From positions 186,001 through 250,000 of the forward strand of contig NZ_WOTF01000003.1 of the NCBI RefSeq assembly GCF_011516935.1: a stretch of DNA of 64,000 nucleotides, given 5' to 3'. Shown one piece after another: positions 33,945-42,525 of the stretch. The DNA comes from Acetobacter farinalis. GTDB taxonomy: Bacteria; Pseudomonadota; Alphaproteobacteria; Acetobacterales; Acetobacteraceae. Position 1 is the first letter of the stretch. Each line of letters starts with the position of its first letter. Position numbers and translations under genes: made by a program. A model generated the notes under the pieces. It was not told the origin of the DNA and did not search any database. It saw nothing but the letters and a program-made list of their open reading frames with translations.

Positions 33945-34439
33945 ATGACTTTTCCCGTTTTTGAAAGTTTCTCGGCAGAACCAGTGGACAACGTTGCCCA
34001 TATCATTCAGGTGGCGCTAACCCCGGTTTTCATGCTCTCGGGCATCGGTACTTTGCTGAACCTGTTCAATACCCGCCTTGCCCGGGTTTCGGACCATATT
34101 GAACAGACAAACGCCCTGCTGATGGACGGGAAGAATGATCCGAACCGTAACCAGACACTGGAGAAGCATCTGGCCCGCCTGCACCGGCGCACGCTGATGC
34201 TTGATGCAGCCATTCTCTCGGGCGGTCTGGGTGGTGCGGCCTCATGCGGAGCGGCCTTTGTTCTGTTTCTGGGCGGCGTGCGGGATTCCTCCGTGGCGAC
34301 ATGGCTGGTCATCATGTTCGGGCTGGCCCTTGCCTGCACTGTGGGGGCTCTCGCCCTGTTTCTGGGTGACGGCCTGATTGCCTGGCACGGGCTGAAGCGG
34401 GAAGGACCTATGCCCAGACCAGCATCCAAAGCCTCCTGA
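33945..34439 (+). CDS. DUF2721 family membrane protein
   Basis: A 164-residue protein matching the DUF2721 pattern: VAHIIQVALTPVFMLSGIG, LLNLFNTRLARVSDHI, then two hydrophobic segments (about 85-110 and 114-138). It is probably an integral membrane protein with an amphipathic helix between the first and second membrane segments. Function unknown. It lies 43 bp after the DUF815 gene and may be co-transcribed. Confidence 0.82.
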   Translation: MTFPVFESFSAEPVDNVAHIIQVALTPVFMLSGIGTLLNLFNTRLARVSDHIEQTNALLMDGKNDPNRNQTLEKHLARLHRRTLMLDAAILSGGLGGAASCGAAFVLFLGGVRDSSVATWLVIMFGLALACTVGALALFLGDGLIAWHGLKREGPMPRPASKAS

Positions 34440-34591
34440 TTTTCATTTCATAAATAATTCACTCATAAAAACGGCAATCCCGGACTTCAATCGCCTCTGC
34501 GCCTTGCCTCTTTGTGTGATATACGGTTGCATGCATTCCGTTACGGCGGTGTTAACCTGACACAGCCCCGAGAGTCATGACACGAGGTAAG

Positions 34592-35698
34592 ATGAACCAG
34601 ACCGTTCAGACTGACGCATCCACCGGAACCCCCGTTTCCGGTAAGGCTCACAGCACTGCGGATCTGCGGCGCATCCGTTCCAACCCGAACCACTGGTATC
34701 CCGTTGCATGGTCACGGGAACTCAAACCCGGCAAGACAATCGGCACCCGATATGCCGGAACCCCTATTGCTCTGGTGCGCCCCACGGAAGGGGCCATTTT
34801 TGCACTGGAAGACCGTTGCGCGCACCGGCAGGTGCCGCTCAGCAAGGGCAAGGTGTGTGGCCAGTCCGTTCAGTGCTGCTACCATGGCTGGGCCTATGGC
34901 CGCTCCGGCCGCTGCATTGATGTGCCCTATCTGGGCAAGGGCAAGCTCCCCAACGGGGTGCGCACCTTCCCCTGCCGGGAACAGGATGGTCTGATTTTCA
35001 TCTTCCCCGGAGACCCGGACAAGGCGGATACTGTTCCCTTGGCACCGCGTCTGGCCCGTGTGGGAGACCCTGCCTACAAAACCCGCTCCTTCGGGCGGGA
35101 GGTAAAATGCCACTACAGCTTCATGCATGAAAACCTGATGGATATGAACCACCAGTTCATGCACATGAAACAGATGGGCCAGATGCGCCCGCGCTTTCTG
35201 GGGCAGGAGCGTGAACCCGGTCTGGTGGAAGCGCGCTATTCCTTTGCCCGCACAGGCGGCAAGCAGCCTCTGGGTGAAGCCCTGATTTTTGGTGAACGTC
35301 GGGACGCCTCCGAGAAATTCCAGCACCGTGACGTGATGACCATCCGCACGGAATATCCCTATCAGACCCTGCGGATCCAGACAGGCGATGAAGACCCGGT
35401 GATGGATTTGTGGATTGTCTATGTGCCGCAGGATGCGGAAGAACTGACCAACCGCACCTTTGGCCTGCTCTCCGTCAAACGCCCCAAGGTGCCGGGTGTG
35501 CTGGAGCTGGCATGGCCCTTCCTTGTTGCCTTCACCGAACGGATTTTTGCGGAAGACCGTGAGATTGTAGAACTGGAACAGAAGGCGTGGCGTGAACTGG
35601 GCGGAGACCACAATGTGGAGGTCTTCCCCGTGATCAACGCCCTGCGCGGGCTTCTGGCAGAATGCGGGATCGCTCCCGCAGCGGCTGCGAATGCCTGA
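34592..35698 (+). CDS. Rieske non-heme iron oxygenase
   Basis: A protein of about 368 residues. The N-terminal Rieske 2Fe-2S motif is visible as [11 protein letters not shown] and CCYHGWAYG (CxH...CxxH). The catalytic domain has the mononuclear iron site in [17 protein letters not shown]. Related enzymes hydroxylate or demethylate aromatics, and some desaturate sterols. The substrate is unknown and no reductase gene is adjacent. Start ATG 34592 has GAGG 4 nt upstream, while ATG 34577 is an alternative. The last 8 nt overlap the GNAT-Nudix fusion gene. Confidence 0.83.
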   Translation: MNQTVQTDASTGTPVSGKAHSTADLRRIRSNPNHWYPVAWSRELKPGKTIGTRYAGTPIALVRPTEGAIFALEDRCAHRQVPLSKGKVCGQSVQCCYHGWAYGRSGRCIDVPYLGKGKLPNGVRTFPCREQDGLIFIFPGDPDKADTVPLAPRLARVGDPAYKTRSFGREVKCHYSFMHENLMDMNHQFMHMKQMGQMRPRFLGQEREPGLVEARYSFARTGGKQPLGEALIFGERRDASEKFQHRDVMTIRTEYPYQTLRIQTGDEDPVMDLWIVYVPQDAEELTNRTFGLLSVKRPKVPGVLELAWPFLVAFTERIFAEDREIVELEQKAWRELGGDHNVEVFPVINALRGLLAECGIAPAAAANA

Positions 35699-36695
35699 TA
35701 TCGCATCTCTGGTTCTGGAGGCGCCGCCTTTCCGGTTGCGCCCCCTTCAGCCTGATGATGCGGCTGCCCTCCACAATCTGGTCAATGACTGGGAAGTGGT
35801 GCGGATGCTCAGCCGCCTGCCCTTCCCCTATCCGCGCAATCTGGCGGATGAGTGGATAGAGTCCACCCTGCATACGCATCGGTCCGGTGAGGGCTGCCAT
35901 TTCGCCATTCTGGATGAAAACGGCACGTTTCTGGGCTGCGTGGGGCTACGTGTTCAGACCGTACCGCAGGTCGGGCGTGTGGGAATGCTGGGATATTGGG
36001 TGGGCCGCCCGCACTGGGGGCGGGGCATTGCCACCCGCGCTGCCGGGCGTCTGGCCCGCTGGGCGCTGGCCAATATGGATATCGACCGCCTCCGCGCCAC
36101 CGTGGCGCAGGATAACGAGGCCTCGGCCCGTGTGCTTCAGCATATCGGCTTCCGCTCCATTGGCACGGACAGCCAGATGTTCATCGCCCGTGGCAAGGAG
36201 CACCCTGTTCTGGTGTTTGAAGCCACGCGTGAAGATCTGGATGCACCGGCGGGTGACCAGACAGGCGGGCAGCAGGCCGGGGGCGCACCGCTCTCCCGCA
36301 AGCTTGTTCTGGTTTCCGCCGCAGCGCTGATTGATGCGCAGGGCCGCATCCTTCTGGCAAAGCGCCCGGAAGGAAAAAGCATGGCCGGCCTGTGGGAATT
36401 CCCCGGCGGCAAGGTGGAACCCGGAGAAACGCCGGAGGCCGCACTGGTGCGGGAGCTGGAAGAGGAACTGGGGCTTGATGTCTCCCGCGCCTGCCTCGCC
36501 CCCTTCACCTTCGCATCCCATGCCTACAAGGCGTTTGACCTGCTGATGCCGCTTTATCTGTGCCGCCACTGGTCTGGCACACCCCAGCCTAAGGAAGGCC
36601 AGACACTGGCCTGGGTGACCCCGGAAACCCTGCATGACTACCCCATGCCGGAGGCTGATCTCCCCTTTGTACCGCTCCTGCAGGAACTCCTGTAA
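35691..36695 (+). CDS. GNAT acetyltransferase fused to a MutT-type Nudix hydrolase
   Basis: A 334-residue fusion. Residues 1 to about 175 are a RimJ/RimL-like GNAT domain ([39 protein letters not shown] as the acetyl-CoA loop, [11 protein letters not shown]). After a short Gln/Gly linker comes a Nudix domain starting [20 protein letters not shown], with the complete Nudix box [24 protein letters not shown]. The Nudix half resembles MutT 8-oxo-dGTP diphosphatase. Overlap with the Rieske gene suggests coupling. The fusion could pair protein acetylation with nucleotide cleaning, but substrates are unknown. Confidence 0.85.
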   Translation: MPDIASLVLEAPPFRLRPLQPDDAAALHNLVNDWEVVRMLSRLPFPYPRNLADEWIESTLHTHRSGEGCHFAILDENGTFLGCVGLRVQTVPQVGRVGMLGYWVGRPHWGRGIATRAAGRLARWALANMDIDRLRATVAQDNEASARVLQHIGFRSIGTDSQMFIARGKEHPVLVFEATREDLDAPAGDQTGGQQAGGAPLSRKLVLVSAAALIDAQGRILLAKRPEGKSMAGLWEFPGGKVEPGETPEAALVRELEEELGLDVSRACLAPFTFASHAYKAFDLLMPLYLCRHWSGTPQPKEGQTLAWVTPETLHDYPMPEADLPFVPLLQELL

Positions 36696-36749
36696 AGGGT
36701 GGTGCTCGCCCCCTGCATGGCTGGCCGCGTGCGGAAGGCGAAGGATAGT

Positions 36750-36778
36750 CTTGACGAACATACCCTGCCTCCGCATAA
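36750..36778 (+). promoter_or_regulatory. Sigma70-type promoter of metZ
   Basis: TTGACG (36750-36755) and CATAAC (36773-36778) are separated by 17 bp. The predicted transcript begins just upstream of the SAM-II riboswitch. Confidence 0.65.
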
Positions 36779-36812
36779 CAAACCTTATCCGGTGTCCTGA
36801 AGGACGCTGAAC

Positions 36813-36870
36813 CCTCGTGATTTGTACGGCCGGCTTGCGGCGAGGTAAAATAAACGCGCTAAAGAGGCCA
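36813..36870 (+). promoter_or_regulatory. SAM-II riboswitch upstream of metZ
   Basis: P1 is formed by CCTCG (36813-36817) and CGAGG (36841-36845). The loop carries the conserved GTGATTTG, and CCGGCTTGC follows. Downstream come GTAAAATAAACG, GCTAAAGAGGCC, and the pseudoknot partners GGCC at 36828-36831 and 36866-36869. This matches the SAM-II class, which binds S-adenosylmethionine and lowers expression of methionine genes in alphaproteobacteria. The metZ start is about 120 bp further on, an unusually long gap for a class that normally hides the ribosome site. Confidence 0.85.
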
Positions 36871-36988
36871 TGGCGACGCTGTGCCGACGCCACGGTTTCC
36901 ACGGTCAAATCGAGCTGTAAGGCTGAAGCGGAAACCCCCGAGCTTCTCTTCACGCCGTACGCCGCAGGAAAGAACCGGATACCTCGTT

Positions 36989-38197
36989 ATGAGTGACAGC
37001 AAGACTTCTTCTTCCAAAAGCTGGCGTCCTGCCACCCGCCTCCTGCATGCGGGCCTCGAACGCACCGAATATGGTGAAACCAGCGAAGCGCTTTTCCTGA
37101 CATCCGGGTTTGTTTACGAAAACGCGGAACAGGCCGCCAAAACCTTCACCGGTGAAGTCTCCCACTACCAGTACAGCCGGTTTGCCAACCCCACGGTTGC
37201 CGCGCTGGAAAACCGCCTGGCCGATCTGGAAGGGGCCGAAGCCTGCGTGGCAACCTCCACCGGCATGGGCGCGGTTTCCTCCGCCCTGCTTTCTCACGTG
37301 AAGGCAGGGGACCGCGTTATCGCCTCCCGCGCCCTGTTTGGCTCCTGCCACTGGATTGTTGCCAACCTGCTGCCGCAATACGGTGTGGAAACCGTGTTTG
37401 TGGATGGGAGCGACCTCACGGCATGGGATGAAGCCTTCAGCAAACCGGCAGCCGCTGTCCTGCTGGAAAGCCCCTCGAACCCGATGCTGGATGTGCTGGA
37501 CCTCGCCGCCATTGCGGAACGCGCGCACAAGGCCGGGGCACTGGTGGTGGTGGATAACGTTTTTGCATCCCCCATCTACCAGAAGCCGCTGGAACTGGGG
37601 GCGGATGTCGTTGTGTATTCCTGTACCAAGCATATTGACGGGCAGGGCCGCGTTCTGGGTGGGGCCGTGCTGGGCCGAGAAGACTGGATCAAGGAAACGC
37701 TTCAGCCCTTCGTGCGCAACACCGGCAATGCGCTCTCTCCTTTCAACGCATGGGTCATGCTGAAAGGGCTGGAAACACTTTCCCTGCGTGTGGATGCCAT
37801 GGCCCGCAATGCCGCGGCAGTGGCGGATTATCTGGCCTCCGCCCCCGGTGTTATCAGCGTGCGGTATCCGGGCCGGAAGGACCACCCGCAGTATGACCTC
37901 GCCCAGCGCCAGATGACAGGCGGCAGCACCATGGTCGCGTTCGAGGTGACCGGCGGGCAGGAAGGCGCATTTGCCTTCATGAATGCCCTGCAACTGATTG
38001 CCATTTCCAATAATCTGGGGGATGCGCGCTCTCTCGTGACCCACCCGGCCACCACAACGCACATGAAAATCGGTGCGGAAGAACGGGCCAGACTGGGTAT
38101 TTCCGAAGGGGCCATCCGTTTCTCCGTGGGTCTGGAAGACAGTGCCGACCTGATTGAAGACCTCGCCCGTGGCGTGGCCGCGCTGGCCAGAGGCTGA
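36989..38197 (+). CDS. metZ: O-succinylhomoserine sulfhydrylase
   Basis: A 402-residue PLP enzyme of the Cys/Met metabolism family, forming homocysteine from O-succinylhomoserine and sulfide. Visible motifs are YQYSRFANPTVAALENRLADLEG (given here with family-typical residues YSR.NPT), TSTGMGA, VDNVFASP and the PLP-lysine in YSCTKHIDGQGR. Start ATG 36989 gives the standard N-terminus. An upstream GTG frame lacks conservation. The SAM-II riboswitch and promoter upstream predict repression by S-adenosylmethionine, supporting the methionine role. A stem-loop follows the gene. Confidence 0.93.
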   Translation: MSDSKTSSSKSWRPATRLLHAGLERTEYGETSEALFLTSGFVYENAEQAAKTFTGEVSHYQYSRFANPTVAALENRLADLEGAEACVATSTGMGAVSSALLSHVKAGDRVIASRALFGSCHWIVANLLPQYGVETVFVDGSDLTAWDEAFSKPAAAVLLESPSNPMLDVLDLAAIAERAHKAGALVVVDNVFASPIYQKPLELGADVVVYSCTKHIDGQGRVLGGAVLGREDWIKETLQPFVRNTGNALSPFNAWVMLKGLETLSLRVDAMARNAAAVADYLASAPGVISVRYPGRKDHPQYDLAQRQMTGGSTMVAFEVTGGQEGAFAFMNALQLIAISNNLGDARSLVTHPATTTHMKIGAEERARLGISEGAIRFSVGLEDSADLIEDLARGVAALARG

Positions 38198-38207
38198 CCC
38201 CTGCCCT

Positions 38208-38256
38208 CGCCTGTCTGCTTTTGTACCGGAATGGTATCAGAGCAGACAGGCGTCTT
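38208..38256 (+). terminator. Stem-loop terminator after metZ
   Basis: A 12-bp perfect stem CGCCTGTCTGCT / AGCAGACAGGCG with an inner TACC/GGTA pair in the loop. The following tract is only weakly T-rich (TCTTCC). Confidence 0.65.
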
Positions 38257-38376
38257 CCCTTCCGCAAGCGCTTCGTGATACTGGCTGCGGACTGTTGCCA
38301 TCTCTTCAGCCGCGTGGGCCAGACCCCGAAAGCCTGAATCTGGCCTTGTTATTTCTTGCGCAGGAGCAGCTTCCCC

Positions 38377-38850
38377 ATGCCTGACTGGCCGGACTCACCG
38401 CCCATGTCCCCTGACCATGATGATACCATGAGCGACCTTTTCGCCTCCGCCCCGATGTACGAGGCGGTAACAGGGGACATGCGTGTCTGTGTTCAGGTAT
38501 TCTGGCTTCCAGAACAATCCGAACCGGATGAGGATATGTATTGCTGGGTCTATCGCATCCGCATTGAAAACGGTGGCTCGGCCCCCATCCAGCTTACGGA
38601 GCGGACCTGGCAGATTACCGATGGCGCGGGGCGCACGGAATATGTGCATGGGGAAGGTGTGGTTGGGGAGCAGCCGGTTATCCGCCCCCAGAACGGGTTT
38701 GACTACACATCCGGCGTCTCTCTGAGCACGGCGGGCGGCTTCATGCGCGGCTCCTACCAGATGCGCAACATCAATTCCGGCAAGCGGTTTGATATCGCCA
38801 TCCCGGCCTTCAGTCTGGATAGCCCCTTCCAGTTCCGGCAGATCCACTGA
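38377..38850 (+). CDS. apaG: ApaG protein
   Basis: A beta-sandwich protein with the ApaG pattern: [42 protein letters not shown] and a [10 protein letters not shown] motif. ApaG is linked to divalent-metal efflux and protein interaction, but its biochemical role is unclear. Start ATG 38377 has AGGAG 10 nt upstream. ATG 38428 (MSDLFASAP) gives the more usual length of 140 and is also possible. It is followed closely by folE. Confidence 0.87.
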   Translation: MPDWPDSPPMSPDHDDTMSDLFASAPMYEAVTGDMRVCVQVFWLPEQSEPDEDMYCWVYRIRIENGGSAPIQLTERTWQITDGAGRTEYVHGEGVVGEQPVIRPQNGFDYTSGVSLSTAGGFMRGSYQMRNINSGKRFDIAIPAFSLDSPFQFRQIH

Positions 38851-38902
38851 CCGGAACCGGCCACCCACGCTTCACGACAGATGCATAATGCAGGAGAATG
38901 GC

Positions 38903-39511
38903 ATGAGCGACCCTCTGCCCAGAACTGACCGCCCGACACGAGCAGAAACGGAAGAGGCCATTCGCACCCTCTTGCGCTGGGCGGGGGAAGACCCCACCCG
39001 CGAAGGGCTGCATGACACCCCTGCCCGCGTGGCCCGCGCATATGAAGAGTTTTTTCAGGGCTACGAGATTGACCCCAAGACGCTTCTGGAACGGACGTTT
39101 TCCGAGGTGGACGGGTATGATGAGATTGTGCTGCTGCGCGACATCCGCTTTGAAAGCCATTGCGAACACCATCTGGCTCCCATCATCGGCCGCGCCCATG
39201 TGGCCTATCTGCCCCGCAAGCGCGTTGTCGGGATTTCCAAGCTGGCGCGCGTGGTGGATGCCTATGCCCGCCGCATGCAGATTCAGGAACGGCTGACAGC
39301 CCAGATCGCCAACACCATCAATGATGTCCTGCAGCCGCACGGCACGGCTGTCATTATCGAATCCAGCCATGAATGCATGACCACCCGTGGCGTGCACCGC
39401 CCCGGTGTTTCCATGGTCACCAGCCAGATGCTCGGCACCTTCCGCACAAACTCCGATACGCGGCGGGAACTGATGGCCATGCTCAACCGCCCGGCGGCCA
39501 GCGAGTATTAA
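38903..39511 (+). CDS. folE: GTP cyclohydrolase I
   Basis: A 202-residue enzyme converting GTP to 7,8-dihydroneopterin triphosphate for folate. The zinc ligands appear in HCEHHLAP and in HECMTTRGV, and the conserved [19 protein letters not shown] is at the N-terminus. Start ATG 38903 is chosen for the AGGAG 6 nt upstream. ATG 38888 lacks one. Downstream of apaG on the same strand. Confidence 0.95.
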   Translation: MSDPLPRTDRPTRAETEEAIRTLLRWAGEDPTREGLHDTPARVARAYEEFFQGYEIDPKTLLERTFSEVDGYDEIVLLRDIRFESHCEHHLAPIIGRAHVAYLPRKRVVGISKLARVVDAYARRMQIQERLTAQIANTINDVLQPHGTAVIIESSHECMTTRGVHRPGVSMVTSQMLGTFRTNSDTRRELMAMLNRPAASEY

Positions 39512-39681
39512 GCCGGCACAGTCTACCTGCACCAAGCCTGCCTGCGCCGGGTCTCCCGGCCCGGCGGCGCCCCCTCTCCCCGTCTGACAGTCAGCGGTGT
39601 GGAAGCAACGCCCTTAGCGGGCCACGACCACCAGTTCCGCCACCCATGAGGGGCGGGGCTGGTGGAAGGCGTTTCATCGAA

Positions 39682-39735
39682 GGCTCCCTCCTGTCGAACC
39701 TTCCTCCAAGGAGGAAAGGCACAACAGCAGGAGCC
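39682..39735. repeat. Nested inverted repeat between folE and a PfpI-family gene
   Basis: The inner palindrome TTCCTCC-AA-GGAGGAA (39701-39716) is enclosed by GGCTCC (39682-39687) and GGAGCC (39730-39735), with further partial pairing between. It sits in a 232-bp gap between two convergent genes. It lacks a T-run, so it is either an unusual terminator or a repetitive palindromic element. Confidence 0.5.
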
Positions 39736-39743
39736 GAGAGGCA

Positions 39744-40322
39744 CTATATCGTTACTGTCGCGCCGAGCACGGTCAGGAACTGCGCCAGCCAGGCCGGATG
39801 TGCGGGCCAGGCGGGGGCTGTCACCAGTTCTCCATCCGTCACGGCATCTGTCAGGGGAATGTCGGCATAGGTGGCACCCGCCTGTTCCACTTCCGGGCGG
39901 CAGGCCGGATAAGCGGAGACCGTGCGCCCCTTGATGATATCCGCGGCACTCAGAAGCTGTGCGCCATGGCAGATGGCGGCCAGAGGGCGATCCGCAAAGG
40001 CTTTGACGATCTCCAGAACGCGCGGATGCATGCGCAGATGCTCCGGCGCGCGACCTCCGGGAATAATCAGGCCGATATAATCGTCCGTATCAATCTCGTC
40101 GAACGTGGCGTTCAGCGTAAACGCGTGGCCGGGCTTTTCGCTGTAGGTCTGCGCGCCTTCAAAATCATGGATGGCGGTCAAAATTTTCTCCCCGGCCTTC
40201 TTGCCCGGGCTGACCACGTCCACCTTGTATCCGACCATCAGCAGTGCCTGATATGGCACCATGATCTCATAATCTTCCACATAATCACCTGCCAGCATCA
40301 GCAGTTTGATCTCGTCAGTCAT
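39744..40322 (-). CDS. DJ-1/PfpI family protein
   Basis: A 192-residue class I glutamine-amidotransferase-like protein. The nucleophile elbow is [10 protein letters not shown] with the reactive Cys, and [14 protein letters not shown] matches the PfpI/YhbO subfamily. Such proteins are reported as proteases, glyoxalases or deglycases. The role here is not assigned. Start ATG 40322 overlaps the moaB stop by 8 nt, so the two genes are co-transcribed. Confidence 0.87.
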   Translation of the reverse strand: MTDEIKLLMLAGDYVEDYEIMVPYQALLMVGYKVDVVSPGKKAGEKILTAIHDFEGAQTYSEKPGHAFTLNATFDEIDTDDYIGLIIPGGRAPEHLRMHPRVLEIVKAFADRPLAAICHGAQLLSAADIIKGRTVSAYPACRPEVEQAGATYADIPLTDAVTDGELVTAPAWPAHPAWLAQFLTVLGATVTI

Positions 40323-40869
40323 GGGATGATCCCTCTTCCGCCCCTTCACGCAGGCGGGGCATGAGTTCAACAAAGTTGCAGGGGCGATGGCGGTTATCGA
40401 GCTGGAACACGAGAATATCGTCCCACCCGTCCTTCACCGCGCCGGTTGAACCGGGAAGGGCAAACAGGTAGGTGCCTTGCGCAACCCCCGCCAACGCGCG
40501 GGACTGAATGGTGGACGTGCCGATCTTGCTGTAGGACAGCATCCGGAACAGTTCTCCAAAACCTTCAATGCGCTTTTCAAGCACGCGCTCGAAGGCTTCC
40601 GGCGTTACATCCCGACCGGTCACACCCGTACCGCCGTTGGTAATCACCACATCAACCTGCGAGTCTCTGATCCAGCGTTGCAGCTGTTCCGTAATCTGCT
40701 GGACATCATCCCGCACAATCGCGCGATCAGCCAGAATGTGGCCTGCCTGCTCAAGGCGCGAAATCAGCGCCTGGCCGGATGTGTCTGTTTCAAGAGTGCG
40801 GGAATCCGATACCGTCATCACCGCAATGCGCACCGGCAGAAAGGGGCGGCTTGTGTCGATTTTTGTCAT
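40315..40869 (-). CDS. moaB: Molybdenum cofactor biosynthesis protein MoaB
   Basis: A 184-residue MoaB/Mog-family protein that adenylylates molybdopterin or acts in an equivalent step. It shows [16 protein letters not shown] and the binding loop [19 protein letters not shown], with the closing [15 protein letters not shown] motif. Whether it is functional as Mog is uncertain. It overlaps a DJ-1/PfpI gene downstream. Confidence 0.88.
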   Translation of the reverse strand: MTKIDTSRPFLPVRIAVMTVSDSRTLETDTSGQALISRLEQAGHILADRAIVRDDVQQITEQLQRWIRDSQVDVVITNGGTGVTGRDVTPEAFERVLEKRIEGFGELFRMLSYSKIGTSTIQSRALAGVAQGTYLFALPGSTGAVKDGWDDILVFQLDNRHRPCNFVELMPRLREGAEEGSSHD

Positions 40870-41064
40870 GACGTGAATTCATCATCAGACACCGGCGGCG
40901 TCAACGCGTCCGAACGGTAACTCTGTTGTACCAAAGCGTCAAAACTTCACCAAAAAGAGCAATAAGTGCACTGGTGTAAAAAAAAGTTTAGACATTCATA
41001 TCCTATTTTGAAAGAATATATGCATGTTTTCTATACATCCACCAGAGAATAAAAAAAAAGCAAC

Positions 41065-42525
41065 ATGAAAAAACTCTCTTCAGACCTGTCTTTCCTTTGC
41101 ATCCTGTCCGCTACATGCATGGTGATACCGGCCCTTTCCCCGAAGGCTTCCGCTCAGTTGCTGACAGGCGGGAACAGTTCAGTCGGCCTGTTGCCGAGTC
41201 TGGAGGCAAATAATGAAGCGAACCCGGTAGAAGACCCCGGTCCGCTTTTTTCCGCTCCATACGGAAAAGCGCATTTCTTTGGAGACTGGTGGGGAGCCCA
41301 GCCCTGGCTGCTGAACCATGGCATTCATATTCTGGCCGACGTGCATGAAGAACTTGCCGGCAATTTCCGTGGTGGCATGCGCCAAGGTGTGACGAATGCC
41401 GGCCAGGTGGGTGTTGAACTGGATGTGGACTGGGGCAAGCTCACAGACCTGAACCTGCTGAAGGGCTTCTGGTCTCACATGATGGTGGTGAACGGGCACG
41501 GGCAGAACCTGAGCACCAAATATATCGGGGATGCCGTCGGGGGTGTTCAGCAGATTTACGGTGGCCGCGGTAACGTGGTGGCGCACCTTGTATATCTGTA
41601 CGGTGAACATGCCTTTGCGCACAACCATGTTGATATCAGCGCAGGCTGGATCCCGGTTGGCAGCTTCTTCGCGGCCTCTCCCCTGTTTTGTATGTACATG
41701 AACGTGGCCGTGTGCGGTAATCCCGCCCCGAACAAATACACCGAAGGCAACCGTGACTGGCCATCAGGCAATCTGGGGGCCGTTGCCCGCGTGATGCCTA
41801 CCAGTACGACCTATGTCATGGCTGGCCTGTTTGCCGTTTCTCCTCATTCTTTCAATGGCGGGATTTCCGGCTGGGCCTGGGCACAGGATGGTCTGGGCAA
41901 GTTCTCAACCCCTGTTGAAATCGGCTGGCTGCCTTCCTTTGGCAAAAACCATCTGGTTGGCCACTACAAGGCTGGCTACAGCTACGATAACTCGAAATAC
42001 AAAGATCTGTATGAAGACATCAACGGCAACGCCTGGGTGCAGACAGGCGAGCCGGCCCGGTATCACGCAGGCCGCGCCAGCGCGTGGGTGATGGCTGACC
42101 AGATGCTTGTGCGGAATGGCGAAGGCCCGACCAACGGTCTGGTTGCCATGGGTGGCTATATGTGGACCGATGGCAAGACCACCGCCATGTCCCACCATCT
42201 GTGGGGGGGCCTGCTTGAAACCGGCAAGCCCTGGGGCCGCCCGAATGACAGCATCGGCATCATGTATCAGTGGCTGAAAATGAGCCGCACCGTGGCCCTG
42301 CAGCAGGAGGCCTCCATTATTGCGGGCCAGCAGTTCCAGCCCACCCAGTGGGGGCAGACCTGGGGTGTGCAGTCACATGAAAGCATTTACGAGCTTTTCT
42401 ACAATGTGCATGTGGCCAACGGCCTGACACTTCAGCCGGACTTCCAGTACATCAACCGCCCCGGCGCCACGACAACGTTCCATGACGCCGCCGTTATGGC
42501 GCTTCAGTTCAACGTCGTTCTGTAA
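41065..42525 (+). CDS. oprB: OprB-family carbohydrate porin
   Basis: A 486-residue outer-membrane protein with a signal peptide ending near residue 31 (KASA-Q). It shows the OprB start pattern FFGDWWGAQPWLLNHGIHILADVHEELAGN (here with FGDWWG and LLNHGI as key residues) and alternating beta-strands to a hydrophobic C-terminus (ALQFNVVL). OprB porins carry sugars across the outer membrane, fitting the sugar-oxidising lifestyle of acetic acid bacteria. The 3' end overlaps the convergent SMC-like gene by 17 bp. Confidence 0.88.
   Translation: MKKLSSDLSFLCILSATCMVIPALSPKASAQLLTGGNSSVGLLPSLEANNEANPVEDPGPLFSAPYGKAHFFGDWWGAQPWLLNHGIHILADVHEELAGNFRGGMRQGVTNAGQVGVELDVDWGKLTDLNLLKGFWSHMMVVNGHGQNLSTKYIGDAVGGVQQIYGGRGNVVAHLVYLYGEHAFAHNHVDISAGWIPVGSFFAASPLFCMYMNVAVCGNPAPNKYTEGNRDWPSGNLGAVARVMPTSTTYVMAGLFAVSPHSFNGGISGWAWAQDGLGKFSTPVEIGWLPSFGKNHLVGHYKAGYSYDNSKYKDLYEDINGNAWVQTGEPARYHAGRASAWVMADQMLVRNGEGPTNGLVAMGGYMWTDGKTTAMSHHLWGGLLETGKPWGRPNDSIGIMYQWLKMSRTVALQQEASIIAGQQFQPTQWGQTWGVQSHESIYELFYNVHVANGLTLQPDFQYINRPGATTTFHDAAVMALQFNVVL

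Noticed and set aside
36881-36988. Upstream GTG start extending metZ by 36 residues
   Set aside because: The extension is Arg/Pro-rich without family similarity. ATG 36989 gives the expected MetZ N-terminus.
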